Assembly (NCBI GenBank): GCA_017937405.1
Contig: JAGBDS010000033.1
Coordinates: forward strand, 1 to 64,000
Reading direction: 5' to 3'
DNA: 64,000 bases
DNA from: Oscillibacter sp.
GTDB lineage: Bacteria > Bacillota > Clostridia > Oscillospirales > Oscillospiraceae
Below the pieces are notes generated by a model, which was not told where the DNA came from, did not search any database, and saw nothing but the letters and a program-made list of their open reading frames with translations. Below are positions 52,640 to 61,461 of this stretch, piece after piece. Each line of letters begins with the position of its first letter. Positions within the stretch are counted from its first letter, which is position 1. A program made the translations under genes and the position numbers.

Positions 52640-53448
52640 CAGGCCACCCCCTTGTCCCGGCGCTGCAAGCCCTCACCGATGAGGCCCACGCCGAACACCA
52701 TCAGCACGATCATAAGGCCGGTGCCGATGACGTACCAGGGGACGTTCAGCATCCCCTGGGCCTCGGAGAGCATATAGCCAAGAGACGCATCCGGCGGGGT
52801 CACGCCGATGCAGAGAAAGCTCATGGACGCCTCCGCCAGAACCGCGTTGTTGAAGCCGATGGTGACGGCCGGCAGCAGCACGGAGACGGTATTGGGCAGG
52901 ATATGCACCAGCAGGATGCGGGCGGGAGAGGCCCCCATCAGCCGTGCGCTCTTTACGTAATTGGCGTCCCGCAGGCTGGCAAAGGCCGTGCGGGTGATGC
53001 GGGCGAAGCTGGGGATGAACACCAGCCCCAGCGCCAGGATGACGTTGCGCTTTTTGCCGGGGCCCAGAATGGAAATGACCACCAGGGCCAGCAGGATGCT
53101 GGGGAACGCCGTCAGCGCGTCGTTCAGGCGCATCAGAATCTCGTCAGCCAGACCGCCAAAGTAGCCCGTCAGGGCGCCGATGGCGGTGCCGCAGACGGCG
53201 CCAATGGCCACCGTGGACAGGGCGATGACGGAAGTCGTTCCCGCGCCCTGAAGCACCCGGCTGAAAATATCCCGGCCGAATTTATCGGTCCCCATCAGGT
53301 GATGCAGGGAGGGCCCGGACAACTTAGGCCCCACCGACATGGCCTGGGGATCATAGGGCGTCCAGAACATGCCCAGCAGGATCAGCGCCGCCAGGAAGCC
53401 GGTCAAAATCAGGCCCACCCGCAGATAACCGTTCATCTTCTTTTTCAT
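52639..53448 (-). CDS. oppC: Peptide ABC transporter permease (OppC/DppC type)
   Basis: 269 residues with an N-terminal membrane segment ([18 protein letters not shown]), the [18 protein letters not shown] segment that marks DppC/OppC proteins, and the EAA-like ATPase contact loop ([20 protein letters not shown]). Five or six membrane segments. It forms the channel with the OppB-type permease, overlapping it by 4 bases (ATGA). Confidence 0.94.
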   Translation of the reverse strand: MKKKMNGYLRVGLILTGFLAALILLGMFWTPYDPQAMSVGPKLSGPSLHHLMGTDKFGRDIFSRVLQGAGTTSVIALSTVAIGAVCGTAIGALTGYFGGLADEILMRLNDALTAFPSILLALVVISILGPGKKRNVILALGLVFIPSFARITRTAFASLRDANYVKSARLMGASPARILLVHILPNTVSVLLPAVTIGFNNAVLAEASMSFLCIGVTPPDASLGYMLSEAQGMLNVPWYVIGTGLMIVLMVFGVGLIGEGLQRRDKGVA

Positions 53449-54392
53449 GCGTCATCCCCCAATCTCAAACGGGGGTCAATGCACTGGTTCACGATGTCCG
53501 CCACCGTGCCAGCCAGCACCACCCAGAACGCCAGGATCACCACAATGGCCTGCACTGTGGGATAGTCCCGGTTGGAGATGGAGGTCACCAGCATCCGCCC
53601 CAGTCCGGGAATGGCAAAGACCTGCTCCACCACGATGCTGCCCGCCACGATCTCCGCCATGGTCTGAGCCAGGAAGGTCACCACCGGCACCAGGGCGTTT
53701 TTCAGCACATGGCGCCGCAGCACCTCGCTCCGGTCATTCCCCCGGGAGATAGCCGTGCGGACGTAGTCCTTCTGCATCTCGTTCATAATGGTACTGCGGA
53801 GCATCCGCACCGTCATGGCGATGCGGGGGATGGCGATGGCCACCGCCGCGAAGAACAGGTATTTCAGGGCGCTGCCGAAATGCTCCAGCCCCGGAAAGCT
53901 GCCCGGCACAAACCAGTGCAGCATCACGCCGAACACCCCGGAGAGCAGGATACCGGTAAAGAAGGGCGGCACGGCCATGCAGAGCTGGTTTACCGCCGTC
54001 CGTGCGCCGTCCAGCCGTCCCCCGGCCCGCCGGGCGGACCACAGCCCCAGGGGAATGGACACCACGGTGATGAGCAGGAAGCTCAGGACGCTGAGGCACA
54101 GCGTCACCATCACCTTGGGGCCGATCAGATCCCACACGGGCTGCTTATAGTTATAGGAGGTGCCTAAGTTTCCGGTGAAGAAGCCCAGCAGCCACTCGCC
54201 GTAGCGCACCAGGAAAGGCCGGTTCAGGCCCAGCTCCTCCCGGAGGGCCGCCACACTTTCCGGGGTGGCCTGGGTGCCCAGCATGGCGGTGGCAGGGTCG
54301 CCGGAGATCAGGTCAAAGGCCAAAAAAGCCAAAAGGGAGACGATGACCATGGTGACAAGCAGCATGGCAATGCGCTTAGCCGCGTACTTCAT
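53445..54392 (-). CDS. oppB: Peptide ABC transporter permease (OppB/DppB type)
   Basis: 315 residues. Typical start KRIAMLLVTMVIVSLLAFLA with DLISGDPATAMLG, LGLNRPFLVRYGEWL, then GNLGTSYNYKQPVWDLIG, and the EAA loop MNEMQKDYVRTAISRGNDRS. Six membrane segments. The gap to the binding-protein gene is 36 bases, with a ribosome site (GGAGACGATGAC region) before the ATG. Confidence 0.94.
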   Translation of the reverse strand: MKYAAKRIAMLLVTMVIVSLLAFLAFDLISGDPATAMLGTQATPESVAALREELGLNRPFLVRYGEWLLGFFTGNLGTSYNYKQPVWDLIGPKVMVTLCLSVLSFLLITVVSIPLGLWSARRAGGRLDGARTAVNQLCMAVPPFFTGILLSGVFGVMLHWFVPGSFPGLEHFGSALKYLFFAAVAIAIPRIAMTVRMLRSTIMNEMQKDYVRTAISRGNDRSEVLRRHVLKNALVPVVTFLAQTMAEIVAGSIVVEQVFAIPGLGRMLVTSISNRDYPTVQAIVVILAFWVVLAGTVADIVNQCIDPRLRLGDDA

Positions 54393-54428
54393 AGGTCATC
54401 GTCTCCTTTCTCTCTTTGGGAGCGGGGA

Positions 54429-55955
54429 TCAGGCTGTGTAATGGAGGTTCGCCAGGTCCAGCACATAGATGGGATAGAAGGTCACGCCCTCCACGCCCTT
54501 GCGGACGGCCACCAGGTCCGCCAGGTCCTGGATATAGGCGTTGGCGGCGTTCTCGGTGAGATTCGCCAGCATCTGCTTGTAGATGCCGGTCTGCTCCGCG
54601 TCGTCATAGGCGGTCAGCGTCTGCTGGAACAGCGCGTCGTACTCCGCGTTGTTGTAGTTGATGAAGTTCTTGCCGTAATCAGAGGTGAACCGCTCCAGCA
54701 GGGCCCGGGCGGTCATGTTGGAGGCGTCCACGCCCACCACGGTGGTCTGGAACTGCCGGCCGACATACACATCAGACACCCAGCTCTCCCACTCGATGGG
54801 CTCGATGGTGGCGTTGACGCCGATCTGGGCCAGCTGCTGCACCAGCACCTCGGCGGTGTCCATGTGGGGCTTGTAGTTGCTGGGGACGGTGATGGTCATG
54901 TCGAAGCCGTTGGGATAGCCAGCCTCCGCCAGCAGGGCCTTGGCCTTCTCCACGTCGCGGGTATAGTAGTTGGTCAGACTGTCGTCGAAATACTTGCCGA
55001 AGGCGGGATACATGCTGGAGCCGATGGGGCTGCCGTAGCCGTCAAAGGCCAGGTCGATGATCTCCTGCTTGTCCACGGCATAGCTGATAGCCTGCCGGAC
55101 GCGGACATCATCAAAGGGCTCCACTGCGTTATTCAGGTACATAGCCTGGACCAGATTCATGGTGCCCTCAGCCACGTTGAAGTCCTCCTTCAGCTGGGCC
55201 ACCTGGGTGCTGGTCAGGTGGGCGCACAGGTCGATGGCGCCGCTCTGGAGACTCATCATCAGGCTGTCCGCGTTCTCCATGATCTTCAGCGTGACCTTGT
55301 CCAGCTGGGCGGGAGTGCCCCAATACCCTTCGAACTTCTCCAGCACCACGGAATCCTGGGCGGTGCGGGAGACGAACTTGAAGGGGCCGGTGCCCACGGG
55401 ATCAGTGTCCTGCTTGTCGTAATCAGCGGGCAGGATGGCGGTGGTCAGGTAGGAAATGAACTCATTGCTGGGCTCGGAAATGGTGATGGCAACGGTCTTG
55501 TCATCCGGCGTCTCGATGCTTTGAATAACAGAAAACGCCTCCACCTGGACAATGCCTGTCTCAGTGGCGGCGGCGCAGCGCTGGATGGAGTATACCACAT
55601 CCTCTGCCGTCACCGTCTTGCCGTTATGGAACTGCACGCCTTCCCGCAGATGGAAGGTGTAGGTCATCCTGTCCTGGGATACCTCGTAGTTTTCGGCGAT
55701 GGCAGGGGTCAGATCTCCGTCTGGAGTGGGCTTCATCAGCCCCTCGAACACATTGAACATGACTTCTCGGGTTCCTGCCTTCACGGTTTTGTGAGGGTCA
55801 AGACTGTCGTCAAGATCCTGTGCGATACCAACGACCAGTTCGTTGGTATCTGCCCGGCTCTTCTGCGTCTCCGCTGCGCTGCCGTCTCCGCATCCGCTGA
55901 GTACGGTGCCCAGGAGGGTCATCAGAAGAACGAGCGCCAAAAATTTCTTCTTCAT
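54429..55955 (-). CDS. oppA: Peptide ABC transporter substrate-binding lipoprotein (SBP family 5)
   Basis: 508 residues. A lipoprotein signal peptide (KKKFLALVLLMTLLGTVLSG) ends at Cys22. Family 5 features: DPHKTVKAGTREVMFNVFEG, MTYTFHLREGVQFHNGKTVT, AEDVVYSI, and DVRVRQAISYAVDKQEIIDL. It captures peptides (or other ligands of the family) outside the cell and delivers them to OppBC. It is the first gene of the operon oppA-B-C-D-F-DUF3810. Promoter and a 13-bp inverted repeat lie in its leader. Confidence 0.95.
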   Translation of the reverse strand: MKKKFLALVLLMTLLGTVLSGCGDGSAAETQKSRADTNELVVGIAQDLDDSLDPHKTVKAGTREVMFNVFEGLMKPTPDGDLTPAIAENYEVSQDRMTYTFHLREGVQFHNGKTVTAEDVVYSIQRCAAATETGIVQVEAFSVIQSIETPDDKTVAITISEPSNEFISYLTTAILPADYDKQDTDPVGTGPFKFVSRTAQDSVVLEKFEGYWGTPAQLDKVTLKIMENADSLMMSLQSGAIDLCAHLTSTQVAQLKEDFNVAEGTMNLVQAMYLNNAVEPFDDVRVRQAISYAVDKQEIIDLAFDGYGSPIGSSMYPAFGKYFDDSLTNYYTRDVEKAKALLAEAGYPNGFDMTITVPSNYKPHMDTAEVLVQQLAQIGVNATIEPIEWESWVSDVYVGRQFQTTVVGVDASNMTARALLERFTSDYGKNFINYNNAEYDALFQQTLTAYDDAEQTGIYKQMLANLTENAANAYIQDLADLVAVRKGVEGVTFYPIYVLDLANLHYTA

Positions 55956-56051
55956 GTCGCATTCTCCTTTACATCACTGCCGTGGTACGGTCAGTGTGGC
56001 CTGTGGGGCCATGACAGAAATTTCGGCTCTATTCAGTTGTCCTTGTAAATG

Positions 56052-56097
56052 AGCCTTGCGGATGGTCGTTATTTTCCTGACAAACATCCGCAAGGCT
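56052..56097 (-). other. Inverted repeat at the 5' end of the oppA transcript
   Basis: 13-bp perfect arms AGCCTTGCGGATG / CATCCGCAAGGCT with a 20-base loop, just after the predicted -10 at 56100-56105, so it would form the first part of the mRNA. No T run on either side; it may protect the transcript or bind a regulator. Confidence 0.6.
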
Positions 56098-56099
56098 GT

Positions 56100-56128
56100 A
56101 TTGTACACGATGGTGTCCCCGATTGCAA
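56100..56128 (-). promoter_or_regulatory. Promoter of the opp operon
   Basis: On the minus strand: TTGCAA (56128-56123), 17-bp spacer, TACAAT (56105-56100). Confidence 0.7.
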
Positions 56129-56152
56129 GCACTTTTTTCCACGTTTTCGCAC

Positions 56153-57367
56153 TCAGGGCCGTTTTTCCGGTTTGTCCGGCACGTCTTTCCCATAGGCGGC
56201 GGTGTCCACCGGCAGGTCCTTCTTCCGCAGGCGGACCTCCACGAAGAAGGTAGCGGCGCTGTACAGGCAGGCGCACACCGGCACGCCGAAGAACATCCCC
56301 GGCAGGCCGAAGAAGCTGCCGCCGATCAAAATAGCGATGATGACCCACAGGCTGGAAAGGCCCGTCTTGTCCCCCAAAATCTTGGGGCCGATGACGTTGC
56401 CGTCCAGCTGCTGGAGGGCCAGGACAAAGATGACAAAGTACAACGCCTTCATGGGAGACACCAGCAAAATCAGGAATGTGCTGGGGATGGCGCCCAGGAA
56501 GGGGCCGAAGAAGGGGATGATATTGGTGATACCCACGATGACGGACACCAGGGGCGTATAGGGGAATTTCAGAATGGAACAGCAGGCAAAGCACAGAATA
56601 CCGATGATGAGGGAATCCAGCAGCTTGCCCCGGACGAAACCGGAGAAGATGTCGTCCACCTTGTGGACGCCCCGCAGCACCCAGTGGACTTTATCCTGGG
56701 GGCACAGGCTGTACACCACCTTGCGGGCGTGGGCGGCGCACAGTTCCTTAGTAGCCAGCAGGTAGATGGAGACGATGAAGCCCACCAGCAGATTTTTCAA
56801 AAAGCTGACCGCGCCCACCAAACCGCCGGCAGCGGCGGCCATGACGGTCTGGGCCTGGGGCAGGACCTCCTTGGTCAGCCATGTGCTGATATCCGTGTAG
56901 TAGGTGTTGAGCTGGGTGGCCACCCATTGCTCCAGCGCCGGGTTGGTCTCCAGCAGATGCTCGATCCAGCCGCTGACTGTGCGGTAATACAGCTCCGCGT
57001 TGGTGATGAGCTGGAGGATGCTTTTATACAGCTCCGGCAGCAGCACGGAGGCCAGCAGGTACAGCAGAATACCGATGACCGTCCAAGTCAGCAGGATGCT
57101 CACCGTCCGGAGAGCCAGCGCCGCTCTCCGGTCCTTTAGCTTGGCCGCTTTGGCGTTGGGGGACAGCTCCTCGAAGAAATTCACCATAGGCGCCAGCAGG
57201 TAAGCCATAAAGCTGCCGTACAGGATGGGGGCAATGGCGGAGAGGAACTGGCGCCATATCTTCAGCAGGACCCGGTGGCCGAAGAGGGTGTCGTAAAACA
57301 GCAGGATGGCGCCGACTGTGCAAAACACCGTCAGGCCCATCTGAACGTATCTCTTTCTCTGCGGCAT
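56153..57367 (-). CDS. AI-2E (YdbI/PerM) family membrane transporter
   Basis: 404 residues from ATG 57367, with AGGAGGGG upstream. The open frame runs on to 58291 only as the antisense of the next gene. About eight membrane segments; family marks include FLSAIAPILYGSFMAYLLAP in the first segments and the C-terminal GITNIIPFFGPFLGAIPSTF with IGPKILGDKTGLSSLWVI. Members include AI-2 exporters and sodium/proton antiporters, so the substrate is open. The gene stands alone, divergent from the lipid kinase gene. Confidence 0.9.
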   Translation of the reverse strand: MPQRKRYVQMGLTVFCTVGAILLFYDTLFGHRVLLKIWRQFLSAIAPILYGSFMAYLLAPMVNFFEELSPNAKAAKLKDRRAALALRTVSILLTWTVIGILLYLLASVLLPELYKSILQLITNAELYYRTVSGWIEHLLETNPALEQWVATQLNTYYTDISTWLTKEVLPQAQTVMAAAAGGLVGAVSFLKNLLVGFIVSIYLLATKELCAAHARKVVYSLCPQDKVHWVLRGVHKVDDIFSGFVRGKLLDSLIIGILCFACCSILKFPYTPLVSVIVGITNIIPFFGPFLGAIPSTFLILLVSPMKALYFVIFVLALQQLDGNVIGPKILGDKTGLSSLWVIIAILIGGSFFGLPGMFFGVPVCACLYSAATFFVEVRLRKKDLPVDTAAYGKDVPDKPEKRP

Positions 57368-57421
57368 GACATCCCCTCCTGTATCTTCTTTTATCTCCAT
57401 TTTACACGGCGGCACCGGGAA

Positions 57422-57450
57422 TTGCAATCCCGTTTTCCCCGTGATATACT
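57422..57450 (+). promoter_or_regulatory. Promoter of the lipid kinase-Nudix operon
   Basis: TTGCAA (57422-57427), 17-bp spacer, TATACT (57445-57450), about 60 bases before the ATG. Confidence 0.7.
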
Positions 57451-57511
57451 GAGTTTTAGACACCATTAACGTGCTCGTTTTCATCTGTTTCATACAGGAG
57501 GTCTTACTATC

Positions 57512-58402
57512 ATGGACCAGAAAAAACTGTTGATGATCGTCAACCCCAAGGCAGGCCGCAGCAAGCCCCGTGGTCCGCTGTTTGACGCCGCCCGCGTTTT
57601 CTGCCGGGCGGGCTATTTGCTGTCCATCCGGGACACCGACGCCCCCGGCAAGGCCACCGCCATCGCCGCCGGAGAGGGCGCATCTTACGACGCCGTGGTG
57701 GCCGTAGGTGGCGACGGCACGCTGAACGAGGTCATCTCCGGCCTGATGAAGCTGGAAAAGCGGCCCCCGCTGGGCTATCTGGCCCAGGGCAGCACCAATG
57801 ATTTCGCCTCCAGCCTCCACATCTCCAAAAAGCCCGCCGTAGCGGCGGAGGCCATGGTGTCCGCCGCTCCCCGGCAGCTGGACATCGGCCGCTGGAATGA
57901 ACGGCACTTCGTCTATGTGGCCTCCTTCGGTGCTTTTACGAAAAGCTCCTACACAGCGCCTCAGGCGGCAAAAAACGCCCTGGGCCACTTCGCCTATATC
58001 CTGGAGGGCATGAAGGACCTGAACACCCTGCGGCCCTATCAGATCCGCCTCACCGCCGACAGCGAGGTGCTGGACGGCGAGTATCTGTTTGGCGCCGTGT
58101 GCAACTCCACCTCCATCGGCGGCTTGATGAAACTGGACCCGGAGCGGGTGGTGCTGGACGACGGCAAATTTGAGCTGCTGCTCATCCCCAACCCCAAGAC
58201 TGCCCAGGACCTGCAGAATCTGGTGCTGGCCCTGCTGAATCAGGAATATGACAGCCAGGGCCTGGTGTTCCGCCACGTCTCCTCCATCCATCTGGAGACA
58301 GACGAGGACCTGCCCTGGTCCCTGGATGGGGAGTACGCCGCCAGTGCCCCGGCGGTGGACATCTCCAATTGCCAGCGGGCCATGACCATGCTGCTGGGAT
58401 GA
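57512..58402 (+). CDS. Diacylglycerol kinase family lipid kinase (YegS/DgkB-like)
   Basis: 296 residues, GGAGGT upstream. Family marks: IVNPKAGRSK at the N-terminus, VAVGGDGTLNEVISGLM (ATP loop) and GYLAQGSTNDFASSL, then a beta-sandwich domain with DDGKFELLLIPN and the acidic LPWSLDGEYA near the end. It phosphorylates diacylglycerol or a related lipid, recycling lipids from envelope polymer synthesis. Its stop overlaps the start of the Nudix gene (ATGA-type), so both are translated together. Confidence 0.92.
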   Translation: MDQKKLLMIVNPKAGRSKPRGPLFDAARVFCRAGYLLSIRDTDAPGKATAIAAGEGASYDAVVAVGGDGTLNEVISGLMKLEKRPPLGYLAQGSTNDFASSLHISKKPAVAAEAMVSAAPRQLDIGRWNERHFVYVASFGAFTKSSYTAPQAAKNALGHFAYILEGMKDLNTLRPYQIRLTADSEVLDGEYLFGAVCNSTSIGGLMKLDPERVVLDDGKFELLLIPNPKTAQDLQNLVLALLNQEYDSQGLVFRHVSSIHLETDEDLPWSLDGEYAASAPAVDISNCQRAMTMLLG

Positions 58403-59001
58403 GGGAGCTGGAAGAACTGTGCCGCCGCTTTCGCGGCCATGAGCCGGGATTGATGGGCGCCCGGCACCGCTATGCCGTCCTCTGCCCTCTGGTGGAAAAG
58501 CCGGACGGAGCGCACCTGCTGTTTGAGGTCCGGGCCGCCGGATTGCGCCAGGGCGGAGAGGTCTGCTTCCCCGGCGGGCGGGCGGAGCCAGGGGAAAATC
58601 CCGTGGATTGCGCCCTGCGGGAGACCGTGGAGGAGCTGGCTATCCCGGCCTCCTCTGTCACAGTTCTGGGCACGCCGGACTTCATTTGCAACCAAAGAGG
58701 CTTTTTGCTGTACCCGGTGCTGGGACTGGTGTCCCAAGAGGGTCTGGAGGCGATGCGCCCCTCCCCTGCGGAGGTGGCGGAGGTATTCACCGTACCCTTT
58801 GCGTTCTTTCAAACCACAGAGCCGGAGGTCTACACCTACGACCTCATTCCCCAGAGTCCGGAGGGTTTCCCCTATGAGGAGCTGGGCATCGCCCGGGACT
58901 ACCCGTGGAGCCGGGGCCGGGTGGAGGTCCCGGTGTGGCGGTATGAGGGCCACGTGATCTGGGGCATGACCGCCCGCATCGTCCGGGAACTTATCAAATA
59001 A
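58399..59001 (+). CDS. Nudix hydrolase, CoA pyrophosphatase-like
   Basis: 200 residues from ATG 58399, overlapping the kinase stop. The Nudix box is GRAEPGENPVDCALRETVEE; the usual Gly after EE is replaced (ELAI), as in some CoA-specific members. The region before it, RHRYAVLCPLVEK and LLFEVRAAGLRQGGEVCFPG, matches the UPF0035/NudL subgroup that cleaves coenzyme A to phosphopantetheine and 3',5'-ADP. Metal-binding Glu residues of the box are intact. Substrate assignment is by resemblance. Confidence 0.88.
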   Translation: MRELEELCRRFRGHEPGLMGARHRYAVLCPLVEKPDGAHLLFEVRAAGLRQGGEVCFPGGRAEPGENPVDCALRETVEELAIPASSVTVLGTPDFICNQRGFLLYPVLGLVSQEGLEAMRPSPAEVAEVFTVPFAFFQTTEPEVYTYDLIPQSPEGFPYEELGIARDYPWSRGRVEVPVWRYEGHVIWGMTARIVRELIK

Positions 59002-59004
59002 ACA

Positions 59005-59037
59005 AACCGCCTGTCAGGACGTGCCTGACAGGCGGTT
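59005..59037. terminator. Terminator between the Nudix gene and the antiporter gene
   Basis: 14-bp stem AACCGCCTGTCAGG / CCTGACAGGCGGTT with a 5-base loop; T runs are short on both sides. Confidence 0.7.
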
Positions 59038-59047
59038 CGCTTATTCG

Positions 59048-60004
59048 TCACATGACCAGCATCACTACATAGGCGGCGTACAAAGCCAGCATCAGCACGC
59101 CCTGCCAGCGGTAGAACTTTCCCTTCAGCAGCGGCGGGATCACCGCGATGCAGCACAGGGTCAGGCAGGCGGGAAGATCCAGGGCCGTGGTCTGGACGCC
59201 GATGGTCAGCTTGCCGCCGGACACGGCGGAGCACACCGGCAGGATCAGCGTCAGGTCGATGACGTTAGCGCCGATGATATTGCCCACGGACATGGAGGCT
59301 TCTTTCTTGGCAATGGCCGTCAGAGTAGTGACCAGCTCCGGCAGAGAGGTGCCGATGGCCACCATGGTGACGCCGATGATGCTGGCGGGAACACCCAGCA
59401 GCAGCGCCAGCTCACTGCCGTAGTCAATGAGGAGCCGGGAGCCCACCACGATAGCCGCAATGCCGATGACGAACATCCCCAGCTTCATCACCATCTGCCG
59501 GTGGGAGGTGGTCCGCCGGGCAGGATGCTCTGCGCGGCTCTCCGCCATGCCGCTCCGGGCGTCCACGATGTTGTTCCACAGGTACACGGTGAACACCGCG
59601 AACAGCGCCAGACTGGGCAGGAAGGGCAGCACGCCGCCCTGGCACAGCACCAGCAGCAGCGCCGCGCCTACCACCATCAGGACGGCTTTCAGGTTGAACT
59701 GCTTCTTGCTCACTGCCGAGGGAAGGCACAGCACGGAAATACCCAGGATCAAGCCCAGATTGGCGGTGACCGAGCCCACGGCATTGCCCACCGCCAGGTC
59801 CACCTCGCCCTGGAGCACGCCGGTGACGGACACCGTCAGCTCCGGCAGGGTAGTCGCCAGGGATACGATGGTGGCGCCTATGATGAACCGGGGCACACCC
59901 GTGGCCTCCGCGATCCACACGGCGCCATCCAGGAACCAGTCGCCGCCCTTGACGATCAGCAGCAGCCCCAGCAAAAATAGCAAAACTGTCACCCAAATAT
60001 TCAT
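59048..60004 (-). CDS. Cation (Ca2+/Na+ or Mn2+) antiporter, CaCA/YrbG family
   Basis: 318 residues from ATG 60004 (AGGAGGA upstream); the longer frame to 60163 runs through the riboswitch and was rejected. Two inverted halves of about five membrane segments each carry the alpha repeats GATIVSLATTLPELTVS and GVTMVAIGTSLPELVTTLTA, whose acidic residues bind the cation. The family exchanges calcium or manganese for sodium or protons. The gene lies directly behind a yybP-ykoY type manganese riboswitch, which makes Mn2+ export the more likely job. Confidence 0.9.
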   Translation of the reverse strand: MNIWVTVLLFLLGLLLIVKGGDWFLDGAVWIAEATGVPRFIIGATIVSLATTLPELTVSVTGVLQGEVDLAVGNAVGSVTANLGLILGISVLCLPSAVSKKQFNLKAVLMVVGAALLLVLCQGGVLPFLPSLALFAVFTVYLWNNIVDARSGMAESRAEHPARRTTSHRQMVMKLGMFVIGIAAIVVGSRLLIDYGSELALLLGVPASIIGVTMVAIGTSLPELVTTLTAIAKKEASMSVGNIIGANVIDLTLILPVCSAVSGGKLTIGVQTTALDLPACLTLCCIAVIPPLLKGKFYRWQGVLMLALYAAYVVMLVM

Positions 60005-60024
60005 ATTTCCTCCTATTTTTTCGC

Positions 60025-60101
60025 AAAAAACAGCGAGACCTTTCCTGCACACGGAGATAGCGGGTACAAGTCCCACGCTATGTGTACAGTAAAAGTCTCG
60101 C
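60025..60101 (-). terminator. Riboswitch-controlled terminator upstream of the antiporter gene
   Basis: Read on the minus strand: GCGAGAC (60101-60095) pairs with GTCTCGC (60039-60033), with further pairs CTGTACAC / GTGTGCAG and ATAGCG / CGCTAT inside, followed by a T-rich run (TGTTTTTTG). The 5' arm is also the 3' strand of the riboswitch P1 region, so the two structures exclude each other. Confidence 0.8.
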
Positions 60102-60187
60102 CTTTTCGACGTGTCCCGGGCAGCGGTCTCCCGCCGCCGTGATGACGGACCACACCACGCCAAACGGCGCAGGCTACTCCCTCTTAC
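60089..60187 (-). ncRNA. yybP-ykoY family (Mn2+) riboswitch
   Basis: On the minus strand the element starts GTAAGAGGGAGTAGCC (60187-60172) and ends GGCGAGACTTTTAC (60102-60089), matching the two conserved ends of the family (GGGGAGUAGC and GCxAGACCUUU). P1 is formed by GTAAGAG with CTTTTAC. The interior holds GC-rich arms as expected for the two coaxial legs. The family binds Mn2+ and turns on exporters; here ligand-stabilised P1 would prevent the terminator at 60025-60101. It begins 9 bases after the stop of the upstream gene. Confidence 0.85.
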
Positions 60188-60195
60188 GTCAGCTA

Positions 60196-61335
60196 TTATA
60201 TAGAGGTCATGTCCGGCTTGTCAATATTTTTACCGTATTCTCCCAAAAATTCCGGAATAAACGCAATATTTTTCTCAAAAACCATCCGTCCATCCGCCGA
60301 AGTTCCCACAGGGCCGAACCCATAGTCGGCAAAGAAGTCCCGGGCGCCGCTGTCCGCTCCCAGGAGCACGGTCAGCTTCTCGCCCCCTGCCTGCCGGGCC
60401 AGCAGCACCGCCTGGCCAATGAGCTGGACGCCGAAGCCCCGCTTGCGGCAGTCCTCCCGGATACAGGCCAGGGAGATCCACCCCGGCTCCGGGCCGACCT
60501 GCACCAGACCCACAGGCTCCTCGCCCAGATAGCCCGCCAGTGTCGTCCGATGGGCGGCATCCTCCAATAGCTTCTGCCGGTCAAAGGGCCGGGGGTCCCG
60601 CCAAACGGCGGACACCAGCTCCGCGAACCAGTCCGCCTGCTCCTCCAGTTCCACGGGCCGGAACCACAGCCCCGGCTCCAGGGCGTTGGCCCGCTTGCGG
60701 ACCTTCTCCCCCGCCAGGAACTCCGGCGTTTGCAGGTGGCTGTTGTCATCCCGGAACACCACCCGCAGCGTGTCTCCCTCCGCCTCCAGCAAAGAGACAG
60801 CGGTGTTGTCGCCGTGGGGCGTCTGGCCCGCTCCCTCCATGGAGTAGCCCTGCAGATGCGCCAGCAGCAGCCGGATGGCATAGCCGTGGGAGAACACCGC
60901 CACGGTGCGGCCCTCGTTCTCCGCTGCGATCTTGCGGACAGCCTCCAGTACCCGGTCCAGCACCTGCTGGGGCGTCTCGGCGCCCTCAATGTACCATTTG
61001 GTGAAGTGGCGGCTGAAATAAGCCATCTGCTCCGGGTTCTGACGGTAGATGTCGCCCCAGGTACGCTCTTCCCAGCCGCCCACGTTGATCTCCCGCAGCC
61101 CCGGTACCCGGTGGAGAGACAGGCCCTTAGGCTTATAAATGGCGCTGGCGGTGGCACAGGTGCGGTACAGGTCACTGGAATACACCGCGTCGATATGGAT
61201 GTCCGCGAACCGCTTTTCCAGCGCCCGGACCTGCCGCCAGCCCCGGTCGGTGAGGTTGCTGTTCTTCTGCCCCTGGGCAATGCGGTACAGGTTGCCCTCC
61301 GCTTCCGCGTGGCGGATGAGATAGATGCTCGTCAT
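60196..61335 (-). CDS. Histidine phosphatase-GNAT acetyltransferase fusion protein
   Basis: 379 residues in one frame. Residues 1 to about 200 are a phosphoglycerate-mutase-like histidine phosphatase: YLIRHAEAEGN with the catalytic His8, LTDRGWRQVRALEKRF, SSDLYRTCATA, and VAVFSHGYAIRLLL with the second His. Residues from about 215 are a GNAT fold: WISLACIREDCRKRGFGVQL carries the acetyl-CoA loop, and ARDFFADYGFGPVGTS closes it. The phosphatase substrate and acetyl acceptor are unknown; the fusion suggests sequential or linked modification of one small molecule. Confidence 0.9.
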   Translation of the reverse strand: MTSIYLIRHAEAEGNLYRIAQGQKNSNLTDRGWRQVRALEKRFADIHIDAVYSSDLYRTCATASAIYKPKGLSLHRVPGLREINVGGWEERTWGDIYRQNPEQMAYFSRHFTKWYIEGAETPQQVLDRVLEAVRKIAAENEGRTVAVFSHGYAIRLLLAHLQGYSMEGAGQTPHGDNTAVSLLEAEGDTLRVVFRDDNSHLQTPEFLAGEKVRKRANALEPGLWFRPVELEEQADWFAELVSAVWRDPRPFDRQKLLEDAAHRTTLAGYLGEEPVGLVQVGPEPGWISLACIREDCRKRGFGVQLIGQAVLLARQAGGEKLTVLLGADSGARDFFADYGFGPVGTSADGRMVFEKNIAFIPEFLGEYGKNIDKPDMTSI

Positions 61336-61461
61336 AATGCCTCCAAAAATTTTTATTTTCCATTAGTATAGACCTTTGGGGAGGATTTGGCAAATGCTCC
61401 GGCGGCTTTTTTGTCGGTTTTCGGCCATACTAGCCCTGTGCCGATGAAGGAGTGACTGAAT

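Noticed and set aside
57368..58291. Long N-terminal extension of the AI-2E family gene (712-codon frame)
   Set aside because: The extra part is antisense to the lipid kinase gene; a good ribosome site and the family start lie at ATG 57367.
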